From contig AODO01000073.1 in assembly GCA_000341795.1 (NCBI GenBank), positions 173,365 to 237,364 on the forward strand: DNA of 64,000 nt. Reading direction: 5' to 3'. The translations under genes were made by a program, and so were the position numbers. Below, one piece after another: positions 7,632 through 16,293 of the stretch. The notes beneath the pieces were generated by a model that did no database searches, had not been told where the DNA came from, and saw only the letters and a list, made by a program, of their open reading frames with translations. The stretch's first letter is position 1. Each line of letters starts with the position of its first letter. Source of the DNA: Rhodococcus triatomae BKS 15-14 (GTDB taxonomy: Bacteria > Actinomycetota > Actinomycetes > Mycobacteriales > Mycobacteriaceae).

Positions 7632-7750
7632 AGCGGTACACGGCACCGACTCGGCCGCCGGTCACGGGTTTGCATTTGGAGCGACTGGGTCAGATTTCGA
7701 CCACCGACCTCGTTTGCACATGCGGCGAGCGATTCACCACCGAGGCGTGA
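7628..7750 (+). CDS. Very small early phage protein with Cys pair
   Basis: 40 residues from GTG 7628, overlapping the preceding stop as GTGA. It contains LVCTCGERFTTEA near the C-terminus, a half zinc-finger-like CxC. It is inferred from overlap, frame and position; there is no homology evidence. The stop at 7748-7750 lies just before another tiny frame. Confidence 0.5.
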   Translation: MKRYTAPTRPPVTGLHLERLGQISTTDLVCTCGERFTTEA

Positions 7751-7780
7751 GTAATTCAGAGCTGGGAGAACCCCGCTCTC

Positions 7781-7873
7781 GTGACTGGCGTCTCGCTCAA
7801 CTTCGAAAAATCGCGGGCCTGGATGCAGGACCACAGGCCGCACGGCGAGATCAAACAGGAGCACCCGGAATGA
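7781..7873 (+). CDS. Probable tiny gene (30 codons or more) between early genes
   Basis: The frame ending at TGA 7871-7873 encodes TGVSLNFEKSRAWMQDHR and then PHGEIKQEHPE. About 25 of 30 third codon positions are G or C, typical of real genes here, whereas the alternative frame over the same DNA has mostly A/T third positions. The stop overlaps the next ATG as ATGA. The start is uncertain: GTG 7781 has weak upstream support (GGGAG). The frame stays open to 7751, and ATT at 7754 has GAGG 8 bases upstream, so a rare ATT start is possible. Confidence 0.5.
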   Translation: MTGVSLNFEKSRAWMQDHRPHGEIKQEHPE

Positions 7874-8526
7874 ATACCCCCGAAAGCGACTTCTTCATCA
7901 CGCTCGAGGACCGCATCGCGATCGTCGACCTCCTCCGCGAGATCCCGGAGCTCATCGAGGATCTGGCCGTCACAATCTCCCGTCAGGACCGTCTCGGTAC
8001 CGGAGGACCGCAGATCTCCTCGGGCAGCTACAAGGAGCGTCCGTTGGTCTTCAACGAGTTCGCCTCCGACGCTGCCGACCACTTGCATGGAATCCTCGGA
8101 AGCTGGGCTCGGTATGTCCTCGAGGAGCGTGGGTCCGCAGCATGGCCGGAGGACTCGACGCTGACGATCGCTCGGTGGCTGGACCACAACGTCGTCTCGC
8201 TGGCGATGACGCCCGGATCGGAAGAATGCCTCGGCGAGCTCCGTGATGCGGTCCGCCGAGTTCGCCGGGCGGTCGACCTGCCTCCCGAGAAGGTCAGGTC
8301 CGCCGTCGATGATGACGAGCTCGCCCGGGCACGGGAGCTCGCGATGTCCGAACGAGTGACGGCAGCGCAGGCGGAGAGGTGGGTCGAAATCCTCGAATAC
8401 CAGCCGAAGAAGGCCGAAACGATCCGCCAATGGGCGAAAAGGGGAAATATCGAGAAAGGCGAGGACGGGCTGTATTCCCTGGCCGACATTCTCGCCCGAA
8501 GTAAACCGCTGGAACGGCCGAAATAA
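7870..8526 (+). CDS. Early phage protein, unknown, possible C-terminal HTH-like part
   Basis: 218 residues from ATG 7870, which overlaps the preceding tiny gene as ATGA and has CAGGAG upstream. An in-frame GTG at 7747 would add 41 residues, but that extension has a non-coding third-position pattern and was rejected. The N-terminal half is helical (ITLEDRIAIVDLLREIPELI). The last 70 residues, including ERVTAAQAERWVEILEYQPK and AETIRQWAKRGNIEKG and ending LYSLADILARSKP, resemble a small helix-turn-helix selecting DNA. That last point is an inference from pattern only. Confidence 0.7.
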   Translation: MNTPESDFFITLEDRIAIVDLLREIPELIEDLAVTISRQDRLGTGGPQISSGSYKERPLVFNEFASDAADHLHGILGSWARYVLEERGSAAWPEDSTLTIARWLDHNVVSLAMTPGSEECLGELRDAVRRVRRAVDLPPEKVRSAVDDDELARARELAMSERVTAAQAERWVEILEYQPKKAETIRQWAKRGNIEKGEDGLYSLADILARSKPLERPK

Positions 8527-8564
8527 TTTCGGTGTCACACTTCGATATGTTAAGCTTACGCTGT

Positions 8565-8609
8565 AAGGCGAGGACAATCTGAGAAATCAGGTCCTCGCCT
8601 TTGGTGTTT
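8565..8609 (+). terminator. Rho-independent terminator closing the second early operon
   Basis: AAGGCGAGGAC (8565-8575) pairs perfectly with GTCCTCGCCTT (8591-8601). The loop holds a second small stem CTGA-GAAA-TCAG, and TGGTGTTT follows. It lies about 40 bp after the stop at 8526. The remaining gap to 8730 (including TTGACA at 8675-8680) may hold a promoter, but no clear -10 was found. Confidence 0.85.
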
Positions 8610-8729
8610 CCAGACTCCCCCTAATCCTGCGGTGTAAGCCGGTCCACAAATGGACATCCGCTTCGAGCGGTTACTTGACACACCGCACCTCCTTCGAGAT
8701 GCCCGCGTCGACACACGCGCCTCGGAGGC

Positions 8730-9053
8730 ATGCCCCTCGACACCCCGCGGTTCCTGCCTGCGGTTGCGCTTGCCGAGGGGCTTCAACTTCCGTCCGGCCG
8801 AGTGCCTTCTCCTCGCTCGGTCGGGCGGATCTCCACGACCGAAGGCGATCCCGACGTGACCAGACAAGACCTCGTTGACGAGATCGCCTCGACTCTGAGC
8901 TCCCTTCGGGTGGCACGCGCTTCGTACGAGCACGCCGACGTGTTCACCGATCCAGACAACGAGCGCCAGATGGTCGACCTCCGTCGCCGTAAGCGGCTCG
9001 TCGAGGACCTGACCAACGAACTGAACGAGCTACTCGACCAAGTCGGTCGGTAA
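8730..9053 (+). CDS. Small early phage protein, start uncertain
   Basis: The reliable part is the C-terminal 65 residues from GTG 8856, a charged helical protein (RRRKRLVEDLTNELNELLDQ). The frame extends to ATG 8730, giving 107 residues, but GGAGG sits only one base before that ATG. A second ORF (8650-8859) ends exactly over the GTG 8856 as GTGA, so the gene may be a coupled 65-residue protein. Third-position statistics favour neither frame clearly in 8730-8855. No function is recognised. Confidence 0.5.
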   Translation: MPLDTPRFLPAVALAEGLQLPSGRVPSPRSVGRISTTEGDPDVTRQDLVDEIASTLSSLRVARASYEHADVFTDPDNERQMVDLRRRKRLVEDLTNELNELLDQVGR

Positions 9054-9071
9054 TCATCAAGGAGAAGCACA

Positions 9072-9434
9072 GTGGCGCTAATCATCACATCGAACACACT
9101 CGGTCCGATCGTCTTCATTCGGGGCGAGGTCCGCGAAGAAGTCGACGGGAACGGTGTCGTCAACGTCATCGATGCTCACGGCCAGGTCGTCGCGAGCTTC
9201 GAACACCGCAAGGCTGGAGTGATCGCCGTACATGTTCCGTGCCCCCTCGACACCGACGAGAATGTCCGATCGACTGTCGGCCCCTCCAAGGAGAGGCTCG
9301 CAGAGCTTCGCCGTCAGGATGCCGAGTGGACCGAGCAGTACATCGAGGAGTGTGAAGCGTCTCTGTCGCGGGCCAGGATGAGGTTCGCAGAGTACCGAAA
9401 CGCATTGGGCGGCAACGAGCCGCACGCCGAGTGA
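9072..9434 (+). CDS. Early phage protein, unknown
   Basis: 120 residues from GTG 9072 with AAGGAGAA about 6 bases upstream. The N-terminal half looks like beta-strands (IITSNTLGPIVFIRGEV, VVNVIDAHGQVVASFEH); the C-terminal half is a charged helix (RLAELRRQDAEWTEQYIEE). It could be a small oligomeric DNA-metabolism or virion accessory protein, but nothing identifies it. The stop overlaps the next GTG by 4 bp. Confidence 0.68.
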   Translation: MALIITSNTLGPIVFIRGEVREEVDGNGVVNVIDAHGQVVASFEHRKAGVIAVHVPCPLDTDENVRSTVGPSKERLAELRRQDAEWTEQYIEECEASLSRARMRFAEYRNALGGNEPHAE

Positions 9435-9850
9435 CCGGGTACGACTTTGAGCGCCAGGCGCTTCGCCTGGAACGCGAAAACGCAGACCTCCGACGCCAGG
9501 CCGATCGAGCCTGGCTCATCGCGATGTCGACGGCACACGAGGCCCAGCGGCACGGAATCGTCTTGGACGCCGAGGGGCTCGGAGAGCACTGGCTCGAGAC
9601 ACGAGCCGCCGAGCTCTACCACGAACATGTTGCCGAGGCACTTGAAGGCTTTCGGAAGACCACGGTCACGGCGTTGTTCGACGCCGAGGATGCCGTCGTC
9701 AAGGCTGGCGAGGATCCAGGCAACATCCTGGCCTGGGTGACACGAACCATCCTGCGAGCCAACGGCAAGGCCAAGAACGTGCCGCTCGAGAAGGCGCGAG
9801 AGCAGGCCCGCCACGAGGTGGCCGAGATCCTCGGCACCGACACGAACTAG
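9431..9850 (+). CDS. Early phage protein, unknown, helical
   Basis: 139 residues from a GTG coupled to the upstream stop. It is almost entirely helical: a possible coiled coil near residues 8-35 (RQALRLERENADLRRQADR), then VAEALEGFRKTTVTALFDAE and a basic segment near the end (RANGKAKNVPLEKAREQARH). No domain is recognised. Confidence 0.65.
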   Translation: MTGYDFERQALRLERENADLRRQADRAWLIAMSTAHEAQRHGIVLDAEGLGEHWLETRAAELYHEHVAEALEGFRKTTVTALFDAEDAVVKAGEDPGNILAWVTRTILRANGKAKNVPLEKAREQARHEVAEILGTDTN

Positions 9851-9857
9851 GAGAACA

Positions 9858-10121
9858 GTGTCCGGACTTCTCGATGTTGCGCTTCCGCCTCAACCGGGCG
9901 AGGACCCGAAGAGGACCGAAGCATTCCCATGTGTCGAGGTCTCGATGGGTAAGTCCGGCCGAGTGTTCCAGATCCCGGGCGCTACCGGATGGATCACCGA
10001 GGAGTCAGGCGATCTCGTCATCCTCGGCCACCCACTGAGCAAGGACCTCGAGCAGATCTCTCGGCATCCGGCTGGCACGTGGTTCGGAGTTCGCTTCGGC
10101 TGGAACGTGGTGGAGGTCTGA
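9858..10121 (+). CDS. Small early phage protein, unknown
   Basis: 87 residues from GTG 9858 with AGGAGAA about 5 bases upstream. It is predicted as a small beta-rich domain (GRVFQIPGATGWITEESGDL, WFGVRFGWNVVEV). It precedes the HNH gene by only 3 bp, so the two are probably co-translated. Function is unknown. Confidence 0.65.
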   Translation: MSGLLDVALPPQPGEDPKRTEAFPCVEVSMGKSGRVFQIPGATGWITEESGDLVILGHPLSKDLEQISRHPAGTWFGVRFGWNVVEV

Positions 10122-10124
10122 CGC

Positions 10125-10403
10125 ATGAGCAAGGCGTGGGCAGGCGGCTCGACACGAGCCTGGCGCACCCTCCGAGATTTGATCCTCGAGCGGGACGAGC
10201 ACACCTGCCAGCAGTGCGGCAACGCAGCGGCCCAGGTCGACCACATCCGAAACAAGGCTGAGGGCGGCTCTGACCACCCCGACAACCTGATGTCTATCTG
10301 CATCCCATGTCACGAGGCCAAGACCCGGGCAGAGACGCAGAGGGCGCACAAGCGCAGGCCGAAGGCCCGCCGAGAACCTGAACGTCACCCCGGACTCCTC
10401 TGA
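10125..10403 (+). CDS. HNH endonuclease
   Basis: 92 residues with a compact HNH fold: CQQCG, then VDHIRNKAEGGSDHPDNL, then CIPCHEAK. The two Cys pairs bind zinc and DHI plus N/H supply the catalytic metal site. Small HNH proteins next to terminase genes are known in HK97-like and actinobacterial phages, where they stimulate terminase cutting at cos during packaging. Its place just before the small terminase supports that role. The basic C-terminus (RAHKRRPKARREPERH) would bind DNA. Confidence 0.9.
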   Translation: MSKAWAGGSTRAWRTLRDLILERDEHTCQQCGNAAAQVDHIRNKAEGGSDHPDNLMSICIPCHEAKTRAETQRAHKRRPKARREPERHPGLL

Positions 10404-10527
10404 CCCCAGGGGACCACCCCGTCCCCACCGCCTCGCGGCCACCGTTGGGTGCTGCTGCTGAGGCTCCGGACGGGTCTGGGGTTTTTCGCCCGACATGGGC
10501 ACCACACCCGACACGGGAGGCACAGAC
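10404..10527. other. Terminase-proximal non-coding region, possible cos/packaging site
   Basis: 124 bp between HNH and the small terminase with no credible gene. It contains the perfect palindrome CCCCAGGGG (10404-10412), a C-rich stretch, and GGGTCTGGGGTTTTTCGCCC near 10470-10490. Phages that place an HNH gene beside terminase generally have cos here. The overhang cannot be read from sequence alone. Confidence 0.3.
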
Positions 10528-10995
10528 ATGGCAGGACGAGGTCCAGCCCCCAAACCAGAGGACCAGCGAGCCCGCGGCAAGCGATCCAACCCGAACGGAC
10601 TCCGCGTCCTCGCTGCAGAGCCCTCGCCCCAGCCCGCACTTCCGGATCTGACACCTGTAGGCGAGCCCTGGCCGACCCTGACGGTGGCCTGGTGGTCGAT
10701 GTGGGCGGAGTCTCCGCTCGCCGTCGAGTTCACGGCCAATGACTGGTCCGAACTGCTCGATACCGCCGTCCTCCACGCTGCCCTCTGGTCCGGCGACCAC
10801 AAGGTTGCCGCAGAGCTCCGCCTCCGCGTCGCCAAGTTCGGCGCCACCCCCGAGGATCGCGCTCGACTCCGAATCACCTTCGCCGCTGCCGACGAGGCAT
10901 ACGACAAGCGAGAGAAGCCGACTCGCGGCTCCGATGGTCGCTACGCCGGTCTCCGATCCGTTGGCGGTGCTCAGCATGGGCTGGCGGGGTCCTGA
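10528..10995 (+). CDS. Terminase small subunit
   Basis: 155 residues from ATG 10528, chosen because GGGAGG lies 7 bases upstream; an ATG at 10495 lacks a Shine-Dalgarno. The N-terminal tail (MAGRGPAPKPEDQRARGK) is typical of actinophage small terminases, which recognise the packaging site and recruit the large subunit. The C-terminus (KREKPTRGSDGRYAGL) is also seen in this group. The coding end overlaps the start of the large subunit. Confidence 0.85.
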   Translation: MAGRGPAPKPEDQRARGKRSNPNGLRVLAAEPSPQPALPDLTPVGEPWPTLTVAWWSMWAESPLAVEFTANDWSELLDTAVLHAALWSGDHKVAAELRLRVAKFGATPEDRARLRITFAAADEAYDKREKPTRGSDGRYAGLRSVGGAQHGLAGS

Positions 10996-12652
10996 GTACC
11001 CGGGCGAACTCCCGACTGGCGGTTGGCAGGTCCTCGAGTGGATGGCCGAGTGGTTGGTCATCCCTGATGGACCCAACGCTGGCGAGCCGCTCGTCCTGAC
11101 GGCCGAACAGGCTCAGTTCGTCCTCGACTTCTACGCCATCGACCCGCACACGGGAGAGCGCATGATCCGGCGAGCGATCCTCTCCCGACCTAAGGGCTGG
11201 GGAAAGTCGCCGCTCATGGCTGGACTGTGCCTTGCCGAGGCTCTCGCCCCGGTGAAGCCGGTCGGTTGGGACGCGGACGGCGAGCCGGTACTGGCGACGT
11301 GGGAATCGCAGGGATTCAAGCCGAAGGTCCAGATCCTCGGTGTCTCCGAGGACCAGACCGCCAACACCTGGGATCCGCTCCTGGACATGGTCCGGAACGG
11401 CCCCCTCGTCGACATGCCCGGCGTCCAGGCGATGGACACCTTCGTCACGGTCCCCCGCGGACGGATCGAAGCCGTCACGTCGAGCGCGACATCCCGAGAG
11501 GGCTTCCGCCCGGTCTTCGCGGTGTTCGACCAGACCGAATCCTGGACGGCGTCGAACGGCGGCAAAAAGGTTGCCGCTGCGGTCCAGCGAAACCTCTCCA
11601 AGATGAACGGCTCGTCGATCGAGACGCCGAACTCCTACCGCCCCGGCTTCGGGTCGGTGGCTGAGGACTCGTTCAAGGCCTGGCAGCAGCAGCAGGAAGG
11701 GAAGCTCAAGAACGACACCGGCATCCTCCTCGACCACCGTGAGGCTCCGGCGGATACGGACATCACCGACCGCGAGTCGATGCTCGAAGGCCTCCGGATC
11801 GCCTACGGATGCAGTGCCAACGCTCCCTGTGTCCTCGCCGAACGACACGACCACCCTGAGCACGAGCCCGGATGGGTCGAGATCCCCCGAATCCTCTCTG
11901 ACTTCTGGGATCCGGCGACCGACCCCAGTGACGGACGGATGTACTTCCTGAACCAGGTCACGTCCGCCTCGGATGCCTGGATCACCTCTCCCGAGTGGCT
12001 GAGTTGCCGCTGGGACTCCGAGGCTCGGGTCATCGACCCGAAGGAGCCGATCGTCCTCGGCTTCGACGGATCGAGGTCGAAGGCCCGAGGCAAGGCCGAC
12101 GCCACCGCACTGGTCGGCTGCACGGTCCGCGACGGTCACGTCTTCCTCATCCGCGGATGGGAGCAGCCGGACAACGTCGAGGAGTGGGAGGTCCCGACCA
12201 TCGAGGTCGAGGCCGAGATTCACGACACCTTCAAGAAGTTCAACGTCATCGGCATGTACGCCGACCCCGCGAAGTGGGAGTCCTACATCGCGAACTGGGA
12301 AGCCAAGTACGGCTCCCGACTCAAGGTGAAGTCCAGCCAGAAGCACCCGATCGAGTGGTGGATGACAGGTGGCCGGAGCGGCATGGTCGCGAAGGCGCTG
12401 TCCCTCTTCCACACCGCGGTGACCGAGGAAGAGATGACGCACGACGGCTCGGCAATGCTGACCCGCCACGTCCTCAACGCACGACGGAAGATCCGCGGCG
12501 ACCTTGTCCACATCGGCAAGGAATTCCCCGACTCCCCCAACAAGATTGACGCCGCGGTTGCGGCGACCCTCGCGTGGCAGGCCCGACTAGATGCTGTCGC
12601 GCTCGGCTACGGCCAGATCAAGAAATTGCAGGCACCCAGACGTCTCCGCTGA
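10934..12652 (+). CDS. Terminase large subunit
   Basis: About 572 residues; the packaging motor and nuclease. The ATPase has a Walker A-like SRPKGWGKSP after the landmark MGWRGPEYPGELPTGGW. The nuclease domain begins near GFDGSRSKARGKADATALVG with the first acidic residue, and later acidic residues (MYADPAKWES, FPDSPNKIDAAVAATLA) fit the RNase H-like fold. ATG 10934 overlaps the small-subunit gene; ATG 10976 (14 residues shorter) is an alternative and neither has a strong Shine-Dalgarno. Family assignment is firm. Confidence 0.93.
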   Translation: MVATPVSDPLAVLSMGWRGPEYPGELPTGGWQVLEWMAEWLVIPDGPNAGEPLVLTAEQAQFVLDFYAIDPHTGERMIRRAILSRPKGWGKSPLMAGLCLAEALAPVKPVGWDADGEPVLATWESQGFKPKVQILGVSEDQTANTWDPLLDMVRNGPLVDMPGVQAMDTFVTVPRGRIEAVTSSATSREGFRPVFAVFDQTESWTASNGGKKVAAAVQRNLSKMNGSSIETPNSYRPGFGSVAEDSFKAWQQQQEGKLKNDTGILLDHREAPADTDITDRESMLEGLRIAYGCSANAPCVLAERHDHPEHEPGWVEIPRILSDFWDPATDPSDGRMYFLNQVTSASDAWITSPEWLSCRWDSEARVIDPKEPIVLGFDGSRSKARGKADATALVGCTVRDGHVFLIRGWEQPDNVEEWEVPTIEVEAEIHDTFKKFNVIGMYADPAKWESYIANWEAKYGSRLKVKSSQKHPIEWWMTGGRSGMVAKALSLFHTAVTEEEMTHDGSAMLTRHVLNARRKIRGDLVHIGKEFPDSPNKIDAAVAATLAWQARLDAVALGYGQIKKLQAPRRLR

Positions 12653-12666
12653 GAAGGGGGAACAAC

Positions 12667-14022
12667 GTGGCACTCACCCCGGAACAGTGGCTCGACCGGC
12701 TGACACGACGACTCGATGACGAGAGGCCGAGGTACGCCCTCCTGCGGTCCTTCATGACCGGCAACGCTCCACTCCCCGAGGGTGCTGATGGTTGCCGCGA
12801 GGCATACCAGAAGTTCCAGCGCAAGGCGCGCACCAACTTCGGTGAGCTCATCGTGGATGCGGTTGCAGACCGGATGTCGATCTCCGGCTTCCGGGTCGGC
12901 GGACAGACCCAGGACGACGACATCGCCCGGAGGATCGTTCGGCGAAACCGGCTGGGGAGCAAGTCCAACGACGTCCACCGCGACATGCTGGGCCTCTCGG
13001 CCGGATACACGATGGTGCAGGCGGGCCCGAAAGGCGCGATTGTCACGCACGAGCGTCCAGAGCAGGTCATCACCGAGACCGACCCTCTGTTTCCGACGGT
13101 CGTTCGGGCTGGGCTCAAGGTCTACCGCGACCAGGTCCTCGGCCATGACTTTGCCTTCCTCCACCTTCCTGGTGTGGTGTTCCGCTACTCCCGCCCGTTG
13201 TTCGACGAGCGCGGCGACCTGGTCGACATGCCCTCCACCCAAGGAGGTTGGACGCTCGTCGGAGAAGAGCCGACGATGCAGTCGTTCGTGTCGATCTATC
13301 CGTTCGAGAACCGTGACGGGCTCGGCGAATTCGAGACATACACCGATGTCCTGAATCGCATCAACTGGGATGTCCTACAGCGCCTGGTCCTCACGGCAAT
13401 GCAGGCGTATCGACAGCGAGCCCTCAAGGGCGAGATGGCAACCGAGGACGCCGAGGGTAATCAGATCGACTACTCCTCGATGTTCACCCCGGGTGCCGGT
13501 GCCTTGTGGCAGCTTCCGGCAGGTGTCGAACTCTGGGAGTCCCAGACGACAGACCTGACGTCGATCCTCTCGGCAACCAAGGAAGACATTCGAGAGCTTG
13601 CCGCGGCCACCAGAACCCCGATGTCCATGCTCATGCCGGACAGCGCAAACCAGTCCGCCGAGGGCGCGGCATCCGCCCGAGAGGCCTTGGTGTTCAAGGC
13701 CCAGGACCGGATCGCCCGGGCTGGCTCGGTGTGGGATGCCGTCATGGGTGCCGCTCTGGCGATCGAGCAAGGCCTCGACCAGCCCGTCGAGGACGTCGAG
13801 ACGCTCTGGATCCCAGTCGAGCGTCGAACCCTGCAGGAGCGAGCCGACGCCGCATCCAAGGCCCAGGACATCCCCTGGCGCAACCGGATGACGGACATCT
13901 GGGGGTACAGCGCGGAACAGGTCGACGCAATGGAGGCCAACCGAGCCTCCGATGCCCTCAACGCTGCGATGTTCACACAGATGCCGGCAAATTCGAAGGC
14001 TGTCGCCGATGGCGACGCCTGA
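12667..14022 (+). CDS. Portal protein
   Basis: 451 residues from GTG 12667 with GAGAAGGGGG just upstream. It matches the SPP1 gp6-like portal group: LTPEQWLDRLTRRLDDERPR at the N-terminus, IVDAVADRMSISGFRVGG, and ELAAATRTPMSMLMP with a downstream long helix (SAEGAASAREALVFKAQDRI). Twelve copies form the DNA channel at the capsid vertex and bind terminase. Position between large terminase and the MuF-like gene is canonical. Confidence 0.92.
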   Translation: MALTPEQWLDRLTRRLDDERPRYALLRSFMTGNAPLPEGADGCREAYQKFQRKARTNFGELIVDAVADRMSISGFRVGGQTQDDDIARRIVRRNRLGSKSNDVHRDMLGLSAGYTMVQAGPKGAIVTHERPEQVITETDPLFPTVVRAGLKVYRDQVLGHDFAFLHLPGVVFRYSRPLFDERGDLVDMPSTQGGWTLVGEEPTMQSFVSIYPFENRDGLGEFETYTDVLNRINWDVLQRLVLTAMQAYRQRALKGEMATEDAEGNQIDYSSMFTPGAGALWQLPAGVELWESQTTDLTSILSATKEDIRELAAATRTPMSMLMPDSANQSAEGAASAREALVFKAQDRIARAGSVWDAVMGAALAIEQGLDQPVEDVETLWIPVERRTLQERADAASKAQDIPWRNRMTDIWGYSAEQVDAMEANRASDALNAAMFTQMPANSKAVADGDA

Positions 14023-14809
14023 GACGCTGCCGCTCCTGGATGACGCCTATGCCCGGACCGTTCGTGAGGTCCGGGCTCGGGTCACCGAGTTCGTGGTGTC
14101 CAGGTTCGGACCTGCAGCGATCGGTGACGCGGGGCTCTCGGCCTTCCTGACCGAGATCCTCCCGACGGTCCTCGCCGGACGGAGGCAGATCGCCGCACTG
14201 ACCGACGCCTACCTGGCCGAGCGGCTCAGTGTCTCGCTGGCCCGGACGGTCCTCCCCCAGGGAGTGATCGACACCGCGGCTCTGCGAGGCATCGACCCCG
14301 CCGAGGAATACACCCGACCCACGGTCTCGACCAGGACGGCGCTGTCCCAGGACGCGACCGTCGAGCAGGCGGTCGCTGCCGGTGTTCACCGTCTCGTCGA
14401 CCTCGTCGCGACCGACATGCAGCTCGCCAAGACACACCAGGCGAAGGCGGTCCTGTCGCGGACCCGCGGTGTCCAGGGATACCGCCGAGTCCTCAACGGC
14501 AGCGAGAACTGTGCCCTCTGCCTGATCGCCTCCACCCAGCGCTACAGCGTCGGCTCCCTGATGCCGATTCACCCCGGATGTGACTGCGGTATCGCCGAGA
14601 TCGTCTCCGACGCAGACATGGCAGGTAGTGACGAGCTCCTCGAGCGGGTCCACGACTCCATCCAGGCGCAGCTCGGCATCTCGAATCGCGATGGTCGCAC
14701 TGACCTCGACTACAAGGAACTTCTCGTCGTCCAAGAGCACGGCGAGATCGGCCCGATTCTGACCCTTGAGCGTCAGAACTTCACGGGCCCTGCAGATCTC
14801 CCGCGCTGA
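14009..14809 (+). CDS. MuF-like minor capsid (head morphogenesis) protein
   Basis: 266 residues starting at ATG 14009, overlapping the portal gene by 14 bp. The N-terminal helical region is followed by the family signature near residues 165-195: GYRRVLNGSENCALC ... MPIHPGCDCGIAEI, a conserved Cys/His cluster of MuF/VG15-type proteins. These proteins are packaged with the portal and may act during assembly or ejection. Upstream in-frame ATGs overlap the portal further and were rejected. Confidence 0.85.
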   Translation: MATPETLPLLDDAYARTVREVRARVTEFVVSRFGPAAIGDAGLSAFLTEILPTVLAGRRQIAALTDAYLAERLSVSLARTVLPQGVIDTAALRGIDPAEEYTRPTVSTRTALSQDATVEQAVAAGVHRLVDLVATDMQLAKTHQAKAVLSRTRGVQGYRRVLNGSENCALCLIASTQRYSVGSLMPIHPGCDCGIAEIVSDADMAGSDELLERVHDSIQAQLGISNRDGRTDLDYKELLVVQEHGEIGPILTLERQNFTGPADLPR

Positions 14810-14875
14810 CCTAAGCGCGGTCTCCGCCCGACAGGGCACCCCCACCCCCACACCCGACAAGGGAGTTGTACCCGC

Positions 14876-15409
14876 ATGTCCGAAGACGTGACCGTCTCGC
14901 AGACCGAAGCCGAAGCCACCACGGAGACCACCGACACGGTGACCCCCGAGAAGAACTGGCAGGCAGAGGCCGACAAGTGGAAGGCCCTGGCGCGCAAGCA
15001 CGAGGACCAGTCCAAGGCGAACGCCGACAAGGCCCGCCAGTTCGACGAGATCACCGAGGCCCAGAAGACCGAGCTCGAGCGAGCACTCGAAGCGGCTGCC
15101 CAGGCAACCGCACGAGCCGAAGCCTCCGAGCTCCGCCAGCTTCGGGCCGAGGTCGCTGCCGAGACCGGCGTTCCGCTGAATCTCATCAACGGCACGACCG
15201 CCGAGGAGATGGCTGCCAGCGCGGCAGCAGTCCTCGAGTTCCGCGACTCCCAGAAGCACACCCCCGCCGACTTCGGCGGAGGCAAGCGCGGCGAGGACGT
15301 CGGGTCCAAGGTCACCCAGCTCACACGCGAGGACATGGCGCGTATGTCGCCCGAGGAGCGCGTCAAGGCGCACGCCGAAGGCCGCTTCGACCAGTTGCTC
15401 GGCAACTGA
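14876..15409 (+). CDS. Capsid scaffolding protein
   Basis: 177 residues, highly charged and helical: Thr/Glu-rich N-terminus, a coiled coil around residues 30-95 (WKALARKHEDQSKANADK, ELERALEAAAQATARAEA), and a C-terminal segment RVKAHAEGRFDQLLGN that probably docks on capsid protein. Size, composition and place directly before the capsid gene are typical of scaffolds. The start is preceded by AAGGGAG. Confidence 0.88.
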   Translation: MSEDVTVSQTEAEATTETTDTVTPEKNWQAEADKWKALARKHEDQSKANADKARQFDEITEAQKTELERALEAAAQATARAEASELRQLRAEVAAETGVPLNLINGTTAEEMAASAAAVLEFRDSQKHTPADFGGGKRGEDVGSKVTQLTREDMARMSPEERVKAHAEGRFDQLLGN

Positions 15410-15447
15410 GCCCCCCACACCCCAATTCTTTTGAAAGGTAGCCCAAG

Positions 15448-16293
15448 ATGGCTGTCACCAATTTCGTTCCCGACCTGTGGTCTGCCCGGCTCCTGGTCAC
15501 CCTCCGCAAGAACACCGTCGCTGCCGCCCTGTGCAATCGCGACTACGAGGGCGAGATCCGCCAGAGGGGCGACTCGGTGAAGATCACCGGACTCGTCCGC
15601 CCGACCATCGGCACCTACACCTCCCACACGGACATCGTCATCGAGGACATCGACGACACCACCCGCTCGCTGGTCATCGACCAGTCCAAGTACTTCGGTT
15701 TCGAGCTCGATGACGTCGAGCGTGCACAGTCCGTCAACGGAGGCTCGGTCCTGGCTCAGGCGCTCGATGACGCCTCCTACAGCCTGCGGGATGTCGCGGA
15801 TACGTTCCTGTTCACCACGATCGGCGCAGGTGTCCTCGCGGGCAACCAGATCGCCGAGTCGTCCGTCACCTCCGCCAATGCCTACGACAAGCTCGTCGAC
15901 ATGGCGGTCAAGCTCGACGAGAGCAACGTCCCGACCGAAGGCCGCTGGGCGGTCATCACTCCGGCCTTCCACGGCCTTCTGCTCAAGGACCCGCGCTTCA
16001 TCGGCTCCGGTGACGCCCAGGGCGCCGAGACCCGCGCGAACGGTCGTGTCGGCGAGGCCGCAGGCCTGACGATCTTCAAGTCCAACAACCTGCAGGCGGG
16101 CCCGGGCGCAGGTGCCGGAAAGCTTCTCCTGGCCGGATCCAACAGCGCAACCACCTTCGCCGAGCAGATCGTTTCGGTCGAGGCCACCCGCCTCGAGAAG
16201 CGCTTCGCGGATGCCGTCAAGGGTCTGCACGTCTACGGCGCGAAGGTCATCCGCCCCGAGGCCCTCGTCTCGGCTGACGTCATCGTCGCCTGA
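15448..16293 (+). CDS. Major capsid protein
   Basis: 281 residues. The pattern FVPDLWSARLLVTLRKN, then GDSVKITGLVRPTIGTY and YFGFELDDVERAQS, is that of the P22 gp5-type coat family with the HK97 fold found in many actinophages. It follows scaffold by 38 bp. The start carries the late-type ribosome site TTTTGAAAGG (GAAAGG 15433-15438, 9 bases before ATG), also used by the tail-tube and chaperone genes. The stop shares one base with the next ATG. Confidence 0.92.
   Translation: MAVTNFVPDLWSARLLVTLRKNTVAAALCNRDYEGEIRQRGDSVKITGLVRPTIGTYTSHTDIVIEDIDDTTRSLVIDQSKYFGFELDDVERAQSVNGGSVLAQALDDASYSLRDVADTFLFTTIGAGVLAGNQIAESSVTSANAYDKLVDMAVKLDESNVPTEGRWAVITPAFHGLLLKDPRFIGSGDAQGAETRANGRVGEAAGLTIFKSNNLQAGPGAGAGKLLLAGSNSATTFAEQIVSVEATRLEKRFADAVKGLHVYGAKVIRPEALVSADVIVA

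Noticed and set aside
7747..7869. GTG 7747 as the start of the 218-residue gene
   Set aside because: The extension has mostly A/T third positions while the overlapping frame looks coding. ATG 7870 with ATGA coupling is better.
10874..12511. 545-codon minus-strand frame over the large terminase
   Set aside because: The plus strand has clear terminase motifs and neighbours. The antisense frame reflects high-GC codon bias only.
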